A stretch of 64,000 nt of DNA from Luethyella okanaganae (GTDB taxonomy: Bacteria > Actinomycetota > Actinomycetes > Actinomycetales > Microbacteriaceae). The position numbers and the translations under genes were made by a program. Positions 1 through 8,077 of this stretch are shown piece by piece; position 1 is the first letter of the stretch; every line of letters begins with the position of its first letter. The notes beneath the pieces are model-generated. The model was not told where the DNA came from. It saw nothing but the letters and a program-made list of their open reading frames with translations, and did not search any database. The stretch covers positions 434,001 to 498,000 of the forward strand of contig NZ_JBHSTP010000001.1 in the NCBI RefSeq assembly GCF_042660285.1. Direction: 5' to 3'.

Positions 1-788
1 ATCCCGTCGCCGAGCACCGCTGTGTAGCTCGCGCCATGGTAGCTCGGGTCGGGCTCGGTGAGGCCGGGGAACTTCTCGACGTTCTTCGACCACTCGAACG
101 TGCCGCCGTCGACGATGACGCCGCCGATGACCGTGCCATGCCCGCCGAGGAACTTCGTCGCGGAGTGCACGACGATGTCGGCTCCATGTTCGAACGGGCG
201 GATGAGGTAGGGAGTCGCGATGGTGTTGTCGACGATGAGCGGCACTCCGGCCTCGTGGGCGACATCCGCGACGAGGCGGATGTCGAGCACGTTGATCTTC
301 GGGTTGCCGATCGTCTCCGCGAAGAGCAGCTTGGTGTTTGGGCGGACGGCACGGCGCCATTCCTCGGCGTCGTCCTGGTTCTCGACAAAGGTGGTCTCGA
401 TGCCGAGCTTCGCGAGGGTGTACTTGAACAGGTTGTAGGTTCCGCCGTAGACGGAGCTCGATGAGACGATGTGGTCGCCGGCTTGGGCGATGTTGAGCAC
501 GGCGAACGTCTCCGCGGCCTGGCCGGAGGCCACGAGGAGGGCTGCGGTGCCGCCCTCGAGCGCGGCGACACGCTGCTCGACGACATCCTGAGTCGGATTC
601 TGGATGCGGGTGTAGATGTTGCCGAACTCGGCCAGCGCGAAGAGGTTCTTGGCGTGGTCGGAGTTGTTGAAGACGTAGGACGTCGTCTGGTAGATCGGGG
701 TGGCGCGGGCGTTCGTTACCGGGTCGGGCTGTGACCCAGAGTGCACCTGCTTGGTTTCGAACTTCCAGTTCGCGGCGGCGTCGCTCAT
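1..788 (-). CDS. metY: O-acetylhomoserine sulfhydrylase, partial (C-terminus cut by window edge)
   Basis: PLP-dependent Cys/Met metabolism enzyme that makes homocysteine from O-acetylhomoserine and sulfide. Reading right to left from ATG at 788, about 262 residues are present. They begin MSDAAANWKFETKQVHSG and include the family's PIYQTTSYVF segment and the PLP lysine motif SATKFLGGHG (lysine near residue 209). The 3' third lies outside the window. A second, complete paralogue lies at 16850-18145 and shares the same opening layout, so one may favour O-acetylserine or another sulfur donor. The family assignment is firm; the exact substrate is inferred. Confidence 0.9.
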   Translation of the reverse strand, partial: MSDAAANWKFETKQVHSGSQPDPVTNARATPIYQTTSYVFNNSDHAKNLFALAEFGNIYTRIQNPTQDVVEQRVAALEGGTAALLVASGQAAETFAVLNIAQAGDHIVSSSSVYGGTYNLFKYTLAKLGIETTFVENQDDAEEWRRAVRPNTKLLFAETIGNPKINVLDIRLVADVAHEAGVPLIVDNTIATPYLIRPFEHGADIVVHSATKFLGGHGTVIGGVIVDGGTFEWSKNVEKFPGLTEPDPSYHGASYTAVLGDG

Positions 789-901
789 GAGGTGGATTCT
801 CCTTAGAGCGCGTGGGCCTTCCACCGCTCGTGAGCGAGCCTAGACAGCCGCACACCGCCCGGCAACGCACCCCGCAATACACCGTAATGCTGCAGCTCGT
901 G

Positions 902-2004
902 TCACCGAGGCTCGCGGGGCGGCAGTACGAGGGTTCCCGTCGCCGTGTGAGGCTCGCGGCGGAGCGCCCACGAGGCTCTCGGCTCGACGACGGGGCGGAA
1001 CAGTCGACGCACGAAGCGTTGCGAGAGCATGGCGGCGATCCCGACGCAGAACAGGATCACGGTGGGGAGGACCCACCACGGTCGCTGCCCAGTGAGGATT
1101 CCTGTCTCGCGCAGTGGGTAGAGCAGGAAGCTGTGCAGGAGGTAGATGTACATGGTCGCGGAGCCCCACGCGGTGAAGAAGACCGCGCGACGAGGTATGA
1201 GCGCGAGGAAGGCGACGGACAGCAGCATCCCCACCCCGATGAGCACCAGCCGGATGCCGCCGGCCCACAGCTCGTCGTAGCCGAAGGCTCGATATGCCTC
1301 GTCGTAGAGCAGGAATCGGCGGATCCTGATCTCGCGCAGCGGCTCGATCAGGATCATGATGGCGATGGCGATGGCGACGAAGAGCACGATCGCAGCCGTT
1401 CGCCAGCGCCGGACGGCGGACCGCGAGAGCGCGAGCCACCGGCCTGTGAGCTGCCATTGCCGCAGTTTCCAGCCGAACAAGAAGAACGGCAGCAGTCCGA
1501 AGGTGCGGGCGAGCGCGAAGGTGTCGTCGATCGTGCCGAGATAGCCGGCGCCGACCGAGACGGCCACGCTGATGAGCACAGGGTAGCGCAGCAGCACGAG
1601 GTAGGGGAGCACGATCCGCCAGATCCCGAGTGCGACGAGGAACCAGAGCGTCCAGGACGCCGTCGCGTAGTCGAGCCAGAAGTTGCCGCCGAGCAGCCAG
1701 CGGATCACCGTCCAGATCGTTTCGAAGACGAGGTAGGGGAGCACGATGTCGGTGAGGACCTTCATGAGCTGTCGTGTGCCGGGCGCACCCGAGGTGGCGA
1801 AGTAGCCGCTCACGGTCACGAACACGGGAACGTGGAAGGAATAGATGAACAGATACGTCCCGTAGGCGGTGTCCGACTCCGCGATGAGCGGCAGGATGCC
1901 GTGACCGACGACGACGAGGGCGATCGCCATCCAGCGGGCGTTGTCCCAGAGGGGAGGCGTCGTCCTGTGCGCATCTGCTGCGTGGTCGGTTCGTACGCAC
2001 TCAT
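902..2004 (-). CDS. Acyltransferase 3 family membrane protein, probable N-terminal frameshift
   Basis: Integral membrane acyltransferase of the acyltransferase-3 family, which typically O-acetylates cell-surface sugars or other envelope molecules. The main frame (stop at 902) shows the hallmark N-terminus WDNARWMAIALVVVGHG, then about ten hydrophobic segments ending near residue 340 with a basic tail. This frame has no usable start codon close to the conserved N-terminus. An ATG at 2004 in the next frame begins MSAYEPTTQQMRT, and one added base near 1966-1970 would join it to TTPPLWDN. I therefore call a one-base deletion, real or a sequencing error. It is divergent from the dehydrogenase at 2053. 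Confidence 0.75.
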
Positions 2005-2052
2005 CGCCCCATTGTCTCGCGTCGTCTCGCGGCGAACTGCCAGAATGAAGGC

Positions 2053-2853
2053 ATGGCAGTGAAGAGAGTCGTCGTGACCGGTGCGAGTTCGGGTATCGGG
2101 GCTGCCACGGCACGGCTCTTCCGTGAGCACGGTTGGGAGGTCGTCGGCGTGGCACGGCGGGCGGACCGGCTGGCCGAGCTGTCCGAGCGCACCGGGGCAT
2201 CCATGTTCGTGGCGGACCTCACCGTCCCGGGAGACGTCAACGCCCTGCGCGACCACCTCGCTGCCACAGGGCACGTCCACGCGCTCGTCAACAACGCCGG
2301 CGGTGCCATGGGTCTCGACAGCGTCGAGGACTCCGCTGTCGAAGACTGGGCCTGGATGTACGAGATCAACGTGCTCGCCGTCAAGCGGGTTACGAGCGCC
2401 GTCCTGCCTCTCCTGCGCGAGGCCGTCCTGGCGGATGGCGGCAGCGCCGACATCGTGAATGTCACGTCGATCGCCGGGCATTCCGCCTACGTGGGCGGGG
2501 GAGGGTACAACGCTGCGAAGTTCGCTGCGCATGCGATGACAGAGGTGCTGCGGCTCGAGCTCAACGGCGAGCCGATTCGGGTCATCGAGGTGGCGCCGGG
2601 CATGGTCCGCACCGAGGAGTTCGCCCTCGTGCGGTTCGGCGGTGACCGGGCCCGGGCGGATGCCGTCTACGAGAACGTGCCGAACCCGCTCTCGGCCGAC
2701 GATGTCGCCGAGACCATCGTGAACGCTGTGGAGCGTCCGCCGCACGTCGACCTCGATCTCATCGTCGTGAAGCCTGTCGCCCAGGCCGCCCCCCATCGTT
2801 TCGCCCGCGGCGAGCTGCGGGTGCGCGAAGCGAAGGACGCGAACGGGGCATGA
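2053..2853 (+). CDS. Short-chain dehydrogenase/reductase
   Basis: Classical SDR oxidoreductase of 266 residues using NAD(P)H, probably cytosolic. The cofactor motif TGASSGIG is at about residues 8-15, NNAG near residue 82, a catalytic serine in VNVTSIAG, and the catalytic pair in YNAAK near residue 152. The layout resembles the YdfG/serine-3-dehydrogenase type (VDLDLIVVKP near the end). The ATG follows the divergent acyltransferase start by about 50 bp. Its stop overlaps the start of the channel gene (ATGA), so the two are probably co-transcribed. The substrate cannot be read from sequence. Confidence 0.9.
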   Translation: MAVKRVVVTGASSGIGAATARLFREHGWEVVGVARRADRLAELSERTGASMFVADLTVPGDVNALRDHLAATGHVHALVNNAGGAMGLDSVEDSAVEDWAWMYEINVLAVKRVTSAVLPLLREAVLADGGSADIVNVTSIAGHSAYVGGGGYNAAKFAAHAMTEVLRLELNGEPIRVIEVAPGMVRTEEFALVRFGGDRARADAVYENVPNPLSADDVAETIVNAVERPPHVDLDLIVVKPVAQAAPHRFARGELRVREAKDANGA

Positions 2854-3491
2854 GCGACACGTCACCGTCGACACGGTGGGAGGAATGGACCACCTGGCCG
2901 CTCCTCGTCATGTCGCTGGTGTTCATCGCGAGCTACTCGATCATCGTGTTGCGACCCGAGCTGCCGACGGCCGTGCTTGTCGCTCTCCACCTCCTGAACG
3001 TCGTGATCTGGATCTGCTTCGCCGTCGACTACCTCACACGCCTGGTCCGGAGCCATCGGCGCTGGTGGTTCGTGCGGAACAATGTGCCCGATCTGCTGTC
3101 GGTGATCGTGCCGATCTTCCGGCCGTTCCGGCTGCTCACCTATCTGCATAAGGTGCCGTTCTTCCGGGCCGCGAGCGGTGCCGCGGTGCGCATCCAGCTC
3201 CTTATCCAGGCTCTGTGCTTCGTCGTGCTCTTCGTCTACGTGATCGCCCTCGCCGAGTTGCAGGTCGAGCGCGACGCCGACGGCGCGACGATCACCACCT
3301 TCGGAGACGCGGTGTGGTGGGCGTGCGTGACGATCGCGACGGTCGGCTACGGGGACATGTATCCCGTCACCCCACCCGGACGACTTCTCGCCGTCGTCCT
3401 CATGATCGGTGGGATCGCCATCGTCGGAACAGCGTCCGCCACCGTCATCTCGTACCTCAACGAGCGGGCCTCCGGCCGCAAGCGGAGGTAG
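2850..3491 (+). CDS. Potassium channel protein with TVGYGD filter
   Basis: A 213-residue ion channel. Hydrophobic segments at about residues 14-33, 41-62, 79-91, 113-136 and 180-203 flank a pore loop with the canonical K+ selectivity filter TVGYGD near residue 165. The first half resembles a reduced voltage-sensor domain. It carries the RPFRLLTYL stretch, but no regular row of S4 arginines is visible. No cytosolic TrkA-N/RCK domain is attached. It overlaps the SDR stop by four bases (ATGA). Gating mode is unknown. Confidence 0.9.
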   Translation: MSDTSPSTRWEEWTTWPLLVMSLVFIASYSIIVLRPELPTAVLVALHLLNVVIWICFAVDYLTRLVRSHRRWWFVRNNVPDLLSVIVPIFRPFRLLTYLHKVPFFRAASGAAVRIQLLIQALCFVVLFVYVIALAELQVERDADGATITTFGDAVWWACVTIATVGYGDMYPVTPPGRLLAVVLMIGGIAIVGTASATVISYLNERASGRKRR

Positions 3492-3553
3492 CAGAAGGGG
3501 TGGCTAGCCTCTGGTTGCGGTCTGAAGCCCCGCGAACGCCTAAGCTCGAAGCA

Positions 3554-4276
3554 ATGAGTGTTCACCTTGTCGGCGGCGGCTGGTCGCCAGCATCCTCTGC
3601 CGCCGTCTACTCCGCGTTCCTCGCGGAGGCGGCGGTTGTCGCCCATGGCAGCGATCGGGCGGATGCGCCGCGCATCGCGATCGTCGTCGTGCGTGGCGCC
3701 GACGGCGTGGAACACGCCGCGAAGCTCATCGAGGCGGTTTCGACCGCCGGAGCCTTCGAGCCCTTCGTGACCGCTGTCTCCGAGACCGCCGAGGTTCCCC
3801 TGGCGGCCTTCGTCGATGTCGACGGCATTCTGGTCGGCGGCGGCATCACGCCGGCCTATCGGGCCGCACTCGCGGGCCGGTTCGGCGAGATCCGCCGTCA
3901 GGTGGCGTCGGGGGTGCCGTACCTCGGGTTCTCGGCGGGGGCGTCGATCGCGGCGGAACGAGCAGTCGTCGGCGGCTGGCGCATCGGCGGAGTCGAAGTG
4001 AGCCAGGAGGGCGGTGCCGAGAACCTCGACGAGGTCACGGTCGAGCAGGGCATCGGCCTCGTCGACGTGGCGATCGACGTGCACGCTGCGCAGTGGGGGA
4101 GTCTCTCGCGCCTCGTCGCCGCCGTGGAGGCCGGACTCGTGGACGGCGGTCTCGCGATCGACGAGAACACGGCGCTCATCGTCGGCGACAGCGGCTTGAG
4201 GGTCGTCGGCGCCGGCAGCGTGTGGCGCGTCATCCCCGCCGAGAACGGCGTACTCGTCAGCACGATCGGAGTCTGA
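3554..4276 (+). CDS. Peptidase S51 / peptidase E-like protein
   Basis: A 240-residue protein of the type 1 glutamine-amidotransferase-like fold, family S51 (dipeptidase E, cyanophycinase). It starts at ATG 3554 with MSVHLVGGGWSP, matching the GGG opening of the family. The nucleophile elbow GFSAGAS has its serine near residue 128, and VGGGITPAY precedes it. The open frame extends further upstream, but that part only overlaps the channel gene out of frame. The ung start abuts its stop with no gap, so the two are likely one operon. Substrate is unknown; alpha-aspartyl dipeptides are the family precedent. Confidence 0.8.
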   Translation: MSVHLVGGGWSPASSAAVYSAFLAEAAVVAHGSDRADAPRIAIVVVRGADGVEHAAKLIEAVSTAGAFEPFVTAVSETAEVPLAAFVDVDGILVGGGITPAYRAALAGRFGEIRRQVASGVPYLGFSAGASIAAERAVVGGWRIGGVEVSQEGGAENLDEVTVEQGIGLVDVAIDVHAAQWGSLSRLVAAVEAGLVDGGLAIDENTALIVGDSGLRVVGAGSVWRVIPAENGVLVSTIGV

Positions 4277-4972
4277 ATGGCCGGCGGCAAGACCCTCTCA
4301 GAACTGGCCACGAGCGGCCTGATCGACCCGGGCTGGGCCACGGCACTCGAGCCCGTTGCGCCCGACATCGCGGCGCTCGGGGACTTCCTCCGCGGCGAGA
4401 GCTCTGCGGGGCGCGGCTATCTACCCGCTGGACGTCACGTGCTGCGCGCCTTCAGTTACCCGATCGACCGCGTGCGGGTGCTCATCGTCGGTCAGGATCC
4501 CTATCCGACTCCGGGGCATCCGATCGGACTCTCCTTCGCCGTCGATGCGCATGTGCGGCCGATCCCGCGCAGTCTGCAGAACATCTACCAGGAGCTGCGC
4601 GACGACCTCGGCGTCGTGCCGCCGGTTCATGGCGACCTCACGGCCTGGAGCGAGAGCGGCGTCATGCTGCTCAACCGCGTGCTGACGGTGCGCCCCGGCG
4701 AGGCCGCCTCGCATCGTGGCAAGGGCTGGGAGGCGGTGACCGACCACGCCATCCGCACGCTTGTGGCTCGGCAGAAATCGCTCGTCGCGATTCTGTGGGG
4801 GCGGGATGCGTCGACGCTCAAGCCGCTTCTCGGAGCGACGCCGGTGATCGAATCGGCTCACCCGAGCCCGTTGTCCGCGAGTCGCGGCTTTTTCGGCTCG
4901 AAGCCGTTCAGCCGGGCGAACGCGCTCCTGCGGGAGCGGGGCGGAGAGCCGGTCGACTGGGCGCTGGCGTAA
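4277..4972 (+). CDS. ung: Uracil-DNA glycosylase, family 1
   Basis: Removes uracil from DNA to start base-excision repair. The 231-residue protein carries motif A as GQDPYPTPG (residues 72-80, catalytic Asp about 74), LNRVLTVRPG, and the C-terminal HPSPLSASRGFFG loop with the catalytic histidine near 195. Motif A has proline after PY where Escherichia coli has histidine. I recall this variant as common in actinobacterial Ung, so I do not treat it as a defect. It starts immediately after the S51 peptidase stop. Confidence 0.96.
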   Translation: MAGGKTLSELATSGLIDPGWATALEPVAPDIAALGDFLRGESSAGRGYLPAGRHVLRAFSYPIDRVRVLIVGQDPYPTPGHPIGLSFAVDAHVRPIPRSLQNIYQELRDDLGVVPPVHGDLTAWSESGVMLLNRVLTVRPGEAASHRGKGWEAVTDHAIRTLVARQKSLVAILWGRDASTLKPLLGATPVIESAHPSPLSASRGFFGSKPFSRANALLRERGGEPVDWALA

Positions 4973-5006
4973 CCCGTCCGCAACACGACGGAGGTAATCT
5001 GGCGGC

Positions 5007-5585
5007 ATGCTCGAAGAGGAATACCAGCCGCGGCGCGCGTTGCCCCGCCACCTGCGCAAGGTGCTGCCCGCCGAGACGCCGTTCGAGTACAGCCTGCGCG
5101 ACGCCACCGCGGCCGATCTGCCCCACGTGCGGGAGATCTACAATTATTACGTCGCCAACAGCATGGTCACGTTCGACGAGGACCAGATGACGCTGCGGGA
5201 GTGGCGCAGCAAGTTCGAGTATCTGAGCAAGCTGGGCATGCCTTTCCTCGTCGCGGAGTCGCAGAGCGGCCAGATCCTCGGCTACGCCCTCGTCTCGCCG
5301 TGGAAGCAGAAGCGAGCCTATCGATTCACCGTCGAGAACTCGATCTACCTCGGACCTGCGTCGACGGGCAAGGGGCTTGGCCGTGTGCTGCTTGCGCAGC
5401 TCATCGAGCGGTCCACGAATGCCGGTCTCAAGGAGATCATCGCTGTCATCGCCGATCAGGGGGCGGAGGCGTCTCTGCGGCTGCACTTCGAGTTCGGTTT
5501 CGAGGAGATCGGCCGTATGGGCCGGGTCGGGTTCAAGTTCGAGCGCTGGCTCGGCACCGTCCTGCTGCAGAAGAGCCTCAAGTAG
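5007..5585 (+). CDS. GNAT acetyltransferase, phosphinothricin-acetyltransferase-like
   Basis: A 192-residue GNAT N-acetyltransferase. It has the Pat/methionine-sulfoximine acetyltransferase signature: IREIYNYYV-like helix (VREIYNYYVANS), ILGYALVSPW, the YLGP strand, and an acetyl-CoA loop GKGLGRVLLAQLI. The C-terminal GRMGRVGFKFERW is also typical. An N-terminal extension of about 28 residues precedes the fold. The substrate is probably an amine-bearing small molecule; resistance function cannot be claimed from sequence alone. It lies 34 bp after ung on the same strand. Confidence 0.85.
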   Translation: MLEEEYQPRRALPRHLRKVLPAETPFEYSLRDATAADLPHVREIYNYYVANSMVTFDEDQMTLREWRSKFEYLSKLGMPFLVAESQSGQILGYALVSPWKQKRAYRFTVENSIYLGPASTGKGLGRVLLAQLIERSTNAGLKEIIAVIADQGAEASLRLHFEFGFEEIGRMGRVGFKFERWLGTVLLQKSLK

Positions 5586-5814
5586 CGGCCGTCCGCAATT
5601 GATGCGTCGTCGCGTCACGGCTGCAGCAGCGCATCGAGGAGCTCTCCGGTGGTGAAGGTGAGGAAGAGGATCGCCATCACCTCGCAGACGATCGCGAAGC
5701 CCCCGGAATAGGTAGCCTATGCATGTGCGTTCCTTCGGATGCTGGCGCAGCATGCGACCGGCGCGTGTGGAACACAAATATCGAAGTGTCGACCGATCAG
5801 ATAGGGGACGGCAG

Positions 5815-6267
5815 ATGACCGTCAGCAATCCATCCGCGGGTGACGCCCGCGGATCGTCGAAGCCTGTGCGTCAGCTTCGTCTCGTCGTCGAGGCGGAAGA
5901 CTACGAAGAGGCGCTCGCGTTCTACCGCGACGTGCTCGGCCTGCCCGAGCAGGCGGCGTATGCGGGGGAGGGCGGGGCACGCGTCGCGATCCTCGACGCC
6001 GGTCGGGCAACCCTCGAGATCGCCAACCCCGCGCAGAAGCGCATGATCGACGACGTGGAGGTCGGGCAGCAGGTGGCGCCGCGCATGAGGGTCGCCTTCG
6101 AGGTGGCCGACGCGGCATCCGTCACGACGACCCTCGTCGACGGCGGCGCGACCCTCGTGGCTCAGCCGGTCGTGACGCCGTGGCAGTCGCTCAACGCCAG
6201 GCTCGATGCGCCAGCCGGACTGCACATCACCGTCTTTCAGGAGTTGCGAACCGACCCAGAGCCGTGA
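5815..6267 (+). CDS. VOC family (glyoxalase/bleomycin-resistance-fold) protein
   Basis: A 150-residue vicinal-oxygen-chelate protein. It begins MTVSNPSAGD at ATG 5815, behind a GGGGAC ribosome-binding stretch; an upstream in-frame ATG at 5719 lacks a comparable site. The pattern LRLVVEAEDYEEALAFYRD, then ATLEIANP and LVAQPVVTPWQSLNARL, fits one VOC half-domain pair. Metal ligands are not clear, so it could be a binding protein rather than an enzyme. Its 3' end overlaps the convergent SDR at 6227-7048 by 41 bp. Confidence 0.8.
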   Translation: MTVSNPSAGDARGSSKPVRQLRLVVEAEDYEEALAFYRDVLGLPEQAAYAGEGGARVAILDAGRATLEIANPAQKRMIDDVEVGQQVAPRMRVAFEVADAASVTTTLVDGGATLVAQPVVTPWQSLNARLDAPAGLHITVFQELRTDPEP

Positions 6268-7048
6268 GCAGCGAGCGTTTCGGCACGAGTCCGGCCGAAC
6301 GGGCTGACGCAGCATTGCCGAGGCCGCTGATCACGCTCGGCGGTGTGGAGCGTCGGTCGAGGGCGCGGAACGCGACCGCGATGACCTGGCGGGCGTTCTG
6401 GGGGTTGCCAAAGAACAGTCGCTCGTTCTCGGCGACCTTCTTGAACTCTGTGTCTGTCGGGCCGGGGCAGAGGGCGAGTACCTTGAGCCCGGTGCCTTTG
6501 GCCTCGTACCAGAGCCCCTCGGTGAAGCTGAGCACGTAGGACTTCGTTGCGGCATAGACAGACATGAACGGAATGGGCTGGAACGCTGCAGTGCTCGCGA
6601 TGTTGATGAGCGCTCCCGTCGCCGGAGCCGTGCGGGCATGGGCGATGAGACCGGGCCAGAGAGCGCGCGTGAGCGCGGTCAGGGCCGTGACGTTGAGCCC
6701 CACCTCGTCGGACACGCGCTCGGGCGCGAGCGATCCGAAACGCCCGTAGCTGCCGAAGCCGGCGTTGTTCACGAGTGTCGACACGCTGATGGCGCGGCTC
6801 TCCAGGTCGGCGACGAGCTCGTCGACGGCTCCCGGCGCCGTCAGGTCGAGCGGAATCACGGTCGACACCGTTCCGAATCGTTCGGCGAGTTCGACCGCGA
6901 GCCCCTCGAGCCTGTCCTGCCTTCGAGCCACGAGGACGAGGTCGGTGCCGCGTTCCGCGAGCTCTCGCGCGAACTCGACGCCGAGCCCGCTGCTGGCCCC
7001 CGTGATCAATGCGGTCGTGCCCATGGGGGCGAAGTGTGCTCGTGCCAT
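6227..7048 (-). CDS. Short-chain dehydrogenase (DltE/YqjQ-like)
   Basis: SDR oxidoreductase of up to 273 residues. The NAD(P) motif TGASSGLG falls at about residues 17-24, followed by a basic RRQDRL cofactor-discriminating stretch suggesting NADP, NNAGFGSYG, and the active site Y-A-A-T-K in FMSVYAATKSY. The start could be the ATG at 7048 or the one at 7024 (MGTTALITG), which sits closer to the fold. It converges on and overlaps the VOC gene. The substrate is unknown. Confidence 0.85.
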   Translation of the reverse strand: MARAHFAPMGTTALITGASSGLGVEFARELAERGTDLVLVARRQDRLEGLAVELAERFGTVSTVIPLDLTAPGAVDELVADLESRAISVSTLVNNAGFGSYGRFGSLAPERVSDEVGLNVTALTALTRALWPGLIAHARTAPATGALINIASTAAFQPIPFMSVYAATKSYVLSFTEGLWYEAKGTGLKVLALCPGPTDTEFKKVAENERLFFGNPQNARQVIAVAFRALDRRSTPPSVISGLGNAASARSAGLVPKRSLLTALGRFATPERR

Positions 7049-7145
7049 AGTCAGAGGCTAGACCGTCGCGGGGCGCTGGACCAGATGCGTCGACTGGGGA
7101 TCGGGCGGGGCGAGTCGGCCCTTGGGGGTCGCACCGCCCGCGACT

Positions 7146-7351
7146 CTAGTGTGGTTGCGCCAGAATGACCTCGCCAATGCGAGTCCAACCCGCGGGAGTC
7201 TCTCCTCCCTCGATCCATCCTCCGGGGCCGGTGTACTTGGTCAGGCAGTAGTCGAGGTCGTCCGTGCTCCCGACGAGGATGTCGGGGTGCACGCAGCAAG
7301 AACCGTCGCCGAGACTACGCAAAGCAGTGCCCAACCGATCGGTCTTCTCAT
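7146..7351 (-). pseudogene. Small lipoprotein gene, apparently frameshifted
   Basis: An ATG at 7351 overlaps the stop of the upstream membrane-protein gene (ATGA), which suggests translational coupling. It encodes a clear lipoprotein signal, MRRPIGWALLCVV followed by a lipobox LAAC (Cys 21). That frame stops at 7241 after 36 residues. The neighbouring frame continues with protein-like sequence (STDDLDYCLTKYTGPGGW, then GEVILAQPH) to a stop at 7146. One base change near 7255-7270 would join them into a lipoprotein of about 69 residues. Alternatively the 36-residue peptide is the real product. No family recognised. Confidence 0.5.
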
Positions 7352-8013
7352 TCGAGGCCTCCAAGATCCACGGCAAGCAGCGCGATTCCCGACAACACGC
7401 TGATGGCGAGCAGGATGCCGGGGTGCGCGAGCCCGATCACCACGGTGCGGAGCCCGGGGGCGGAGGAGAGGAGCCGGGCGGGGATCGTCGTGCGCGCGGG
7501 ATGCTGGCGCCACCCGCGAACCCGGGTGAGGAACCATGCGCAGCGTAGGAGGAAGACGACCCAGAGCAGGGTGGCGACCAGTGGGAACGACCCGAAGACG
7601 AGCGAGAGCCCGCTGCCGAGAACTTCCTCTTCGCGGTTCTCAGCGGCGAGCTGGAGCGCGGAGGAGATCGAGGCACCGATCACGATCGACGTCGTCCAGG
7701 CGACGAAGGCCGCGACGAGGGTGAGGTAGCGGGTGAAGAAATGACCGAACACGGAACTGTGCGCGTGCAGGCTGCGTCGCGGGGTCGCCTGCAGCACGAT
7801 CACCATGGCTGCGAACGACGGCAGCGCGCTGAACGCGATCAACAGGCCCCAGATCCAGTCTGGCCAGTCGAAGAGCTCTGTCGCGACCAGCAGCGCTGCG
7901 AAGAACAACAGCCAGAGCCAGCCGAGGGTGAGCGGATGAGCGACCATCCACGCGGGGAGGGTGGCGTCCAGTCTGCGCAGGGCACCGCCATCCGATTGCG
8001 GTTGCGCGCCCAT
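7348..8013 (-). CDS. Hypothetical multi-pass membrane protein
   Basis: Not recognised. From ATG 8013 (MGAQPQSDGG) the product is 221 residues with about five hydrophobic segments: LTLGWLWLLFFAALLVATEL, LLIAFSALPSFAAMVIVL, YLTLVAAFVAWTTSIVIGA, SFPLVATLLWVVFLL and the C-terminal GILLAISVLSGIALL. The open frame extends 87 bp further upstream, but that part contains many Arg/Ala residues and overlaps the divergent amidase promoter, so I chose the internal ATG. It is coupled to the small lipoprotein gene downstream through an ATGA overlap. Confidence 0.7.
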   Translation of the reverse strand: MGAQPQSDGGALRRLDATLPAWMVAHPLTLGWLWLLFFAALLVATELFDWPDWIWGLLIAFSALPSFAAMVIVLQATPRRSLHAHSSVFGHFFTRYLTLVAAFVAWTTSIVIGASISSALQLAAENREEEVLGSGLSLVFGSFPLVATLLWVVFLLRCAWFLTRVRGWRQHPARTTIPARLLSSAPGLRTVVIGLAHPGILLAISVLSGIALLAVDLGGLE

Positions 8014-8077
8014 GCTTTCACTGTACCGGCGTGTCCACGCCCGGGCGGGTGCAACGCACGGCGCGTAGGCTCGAGCC

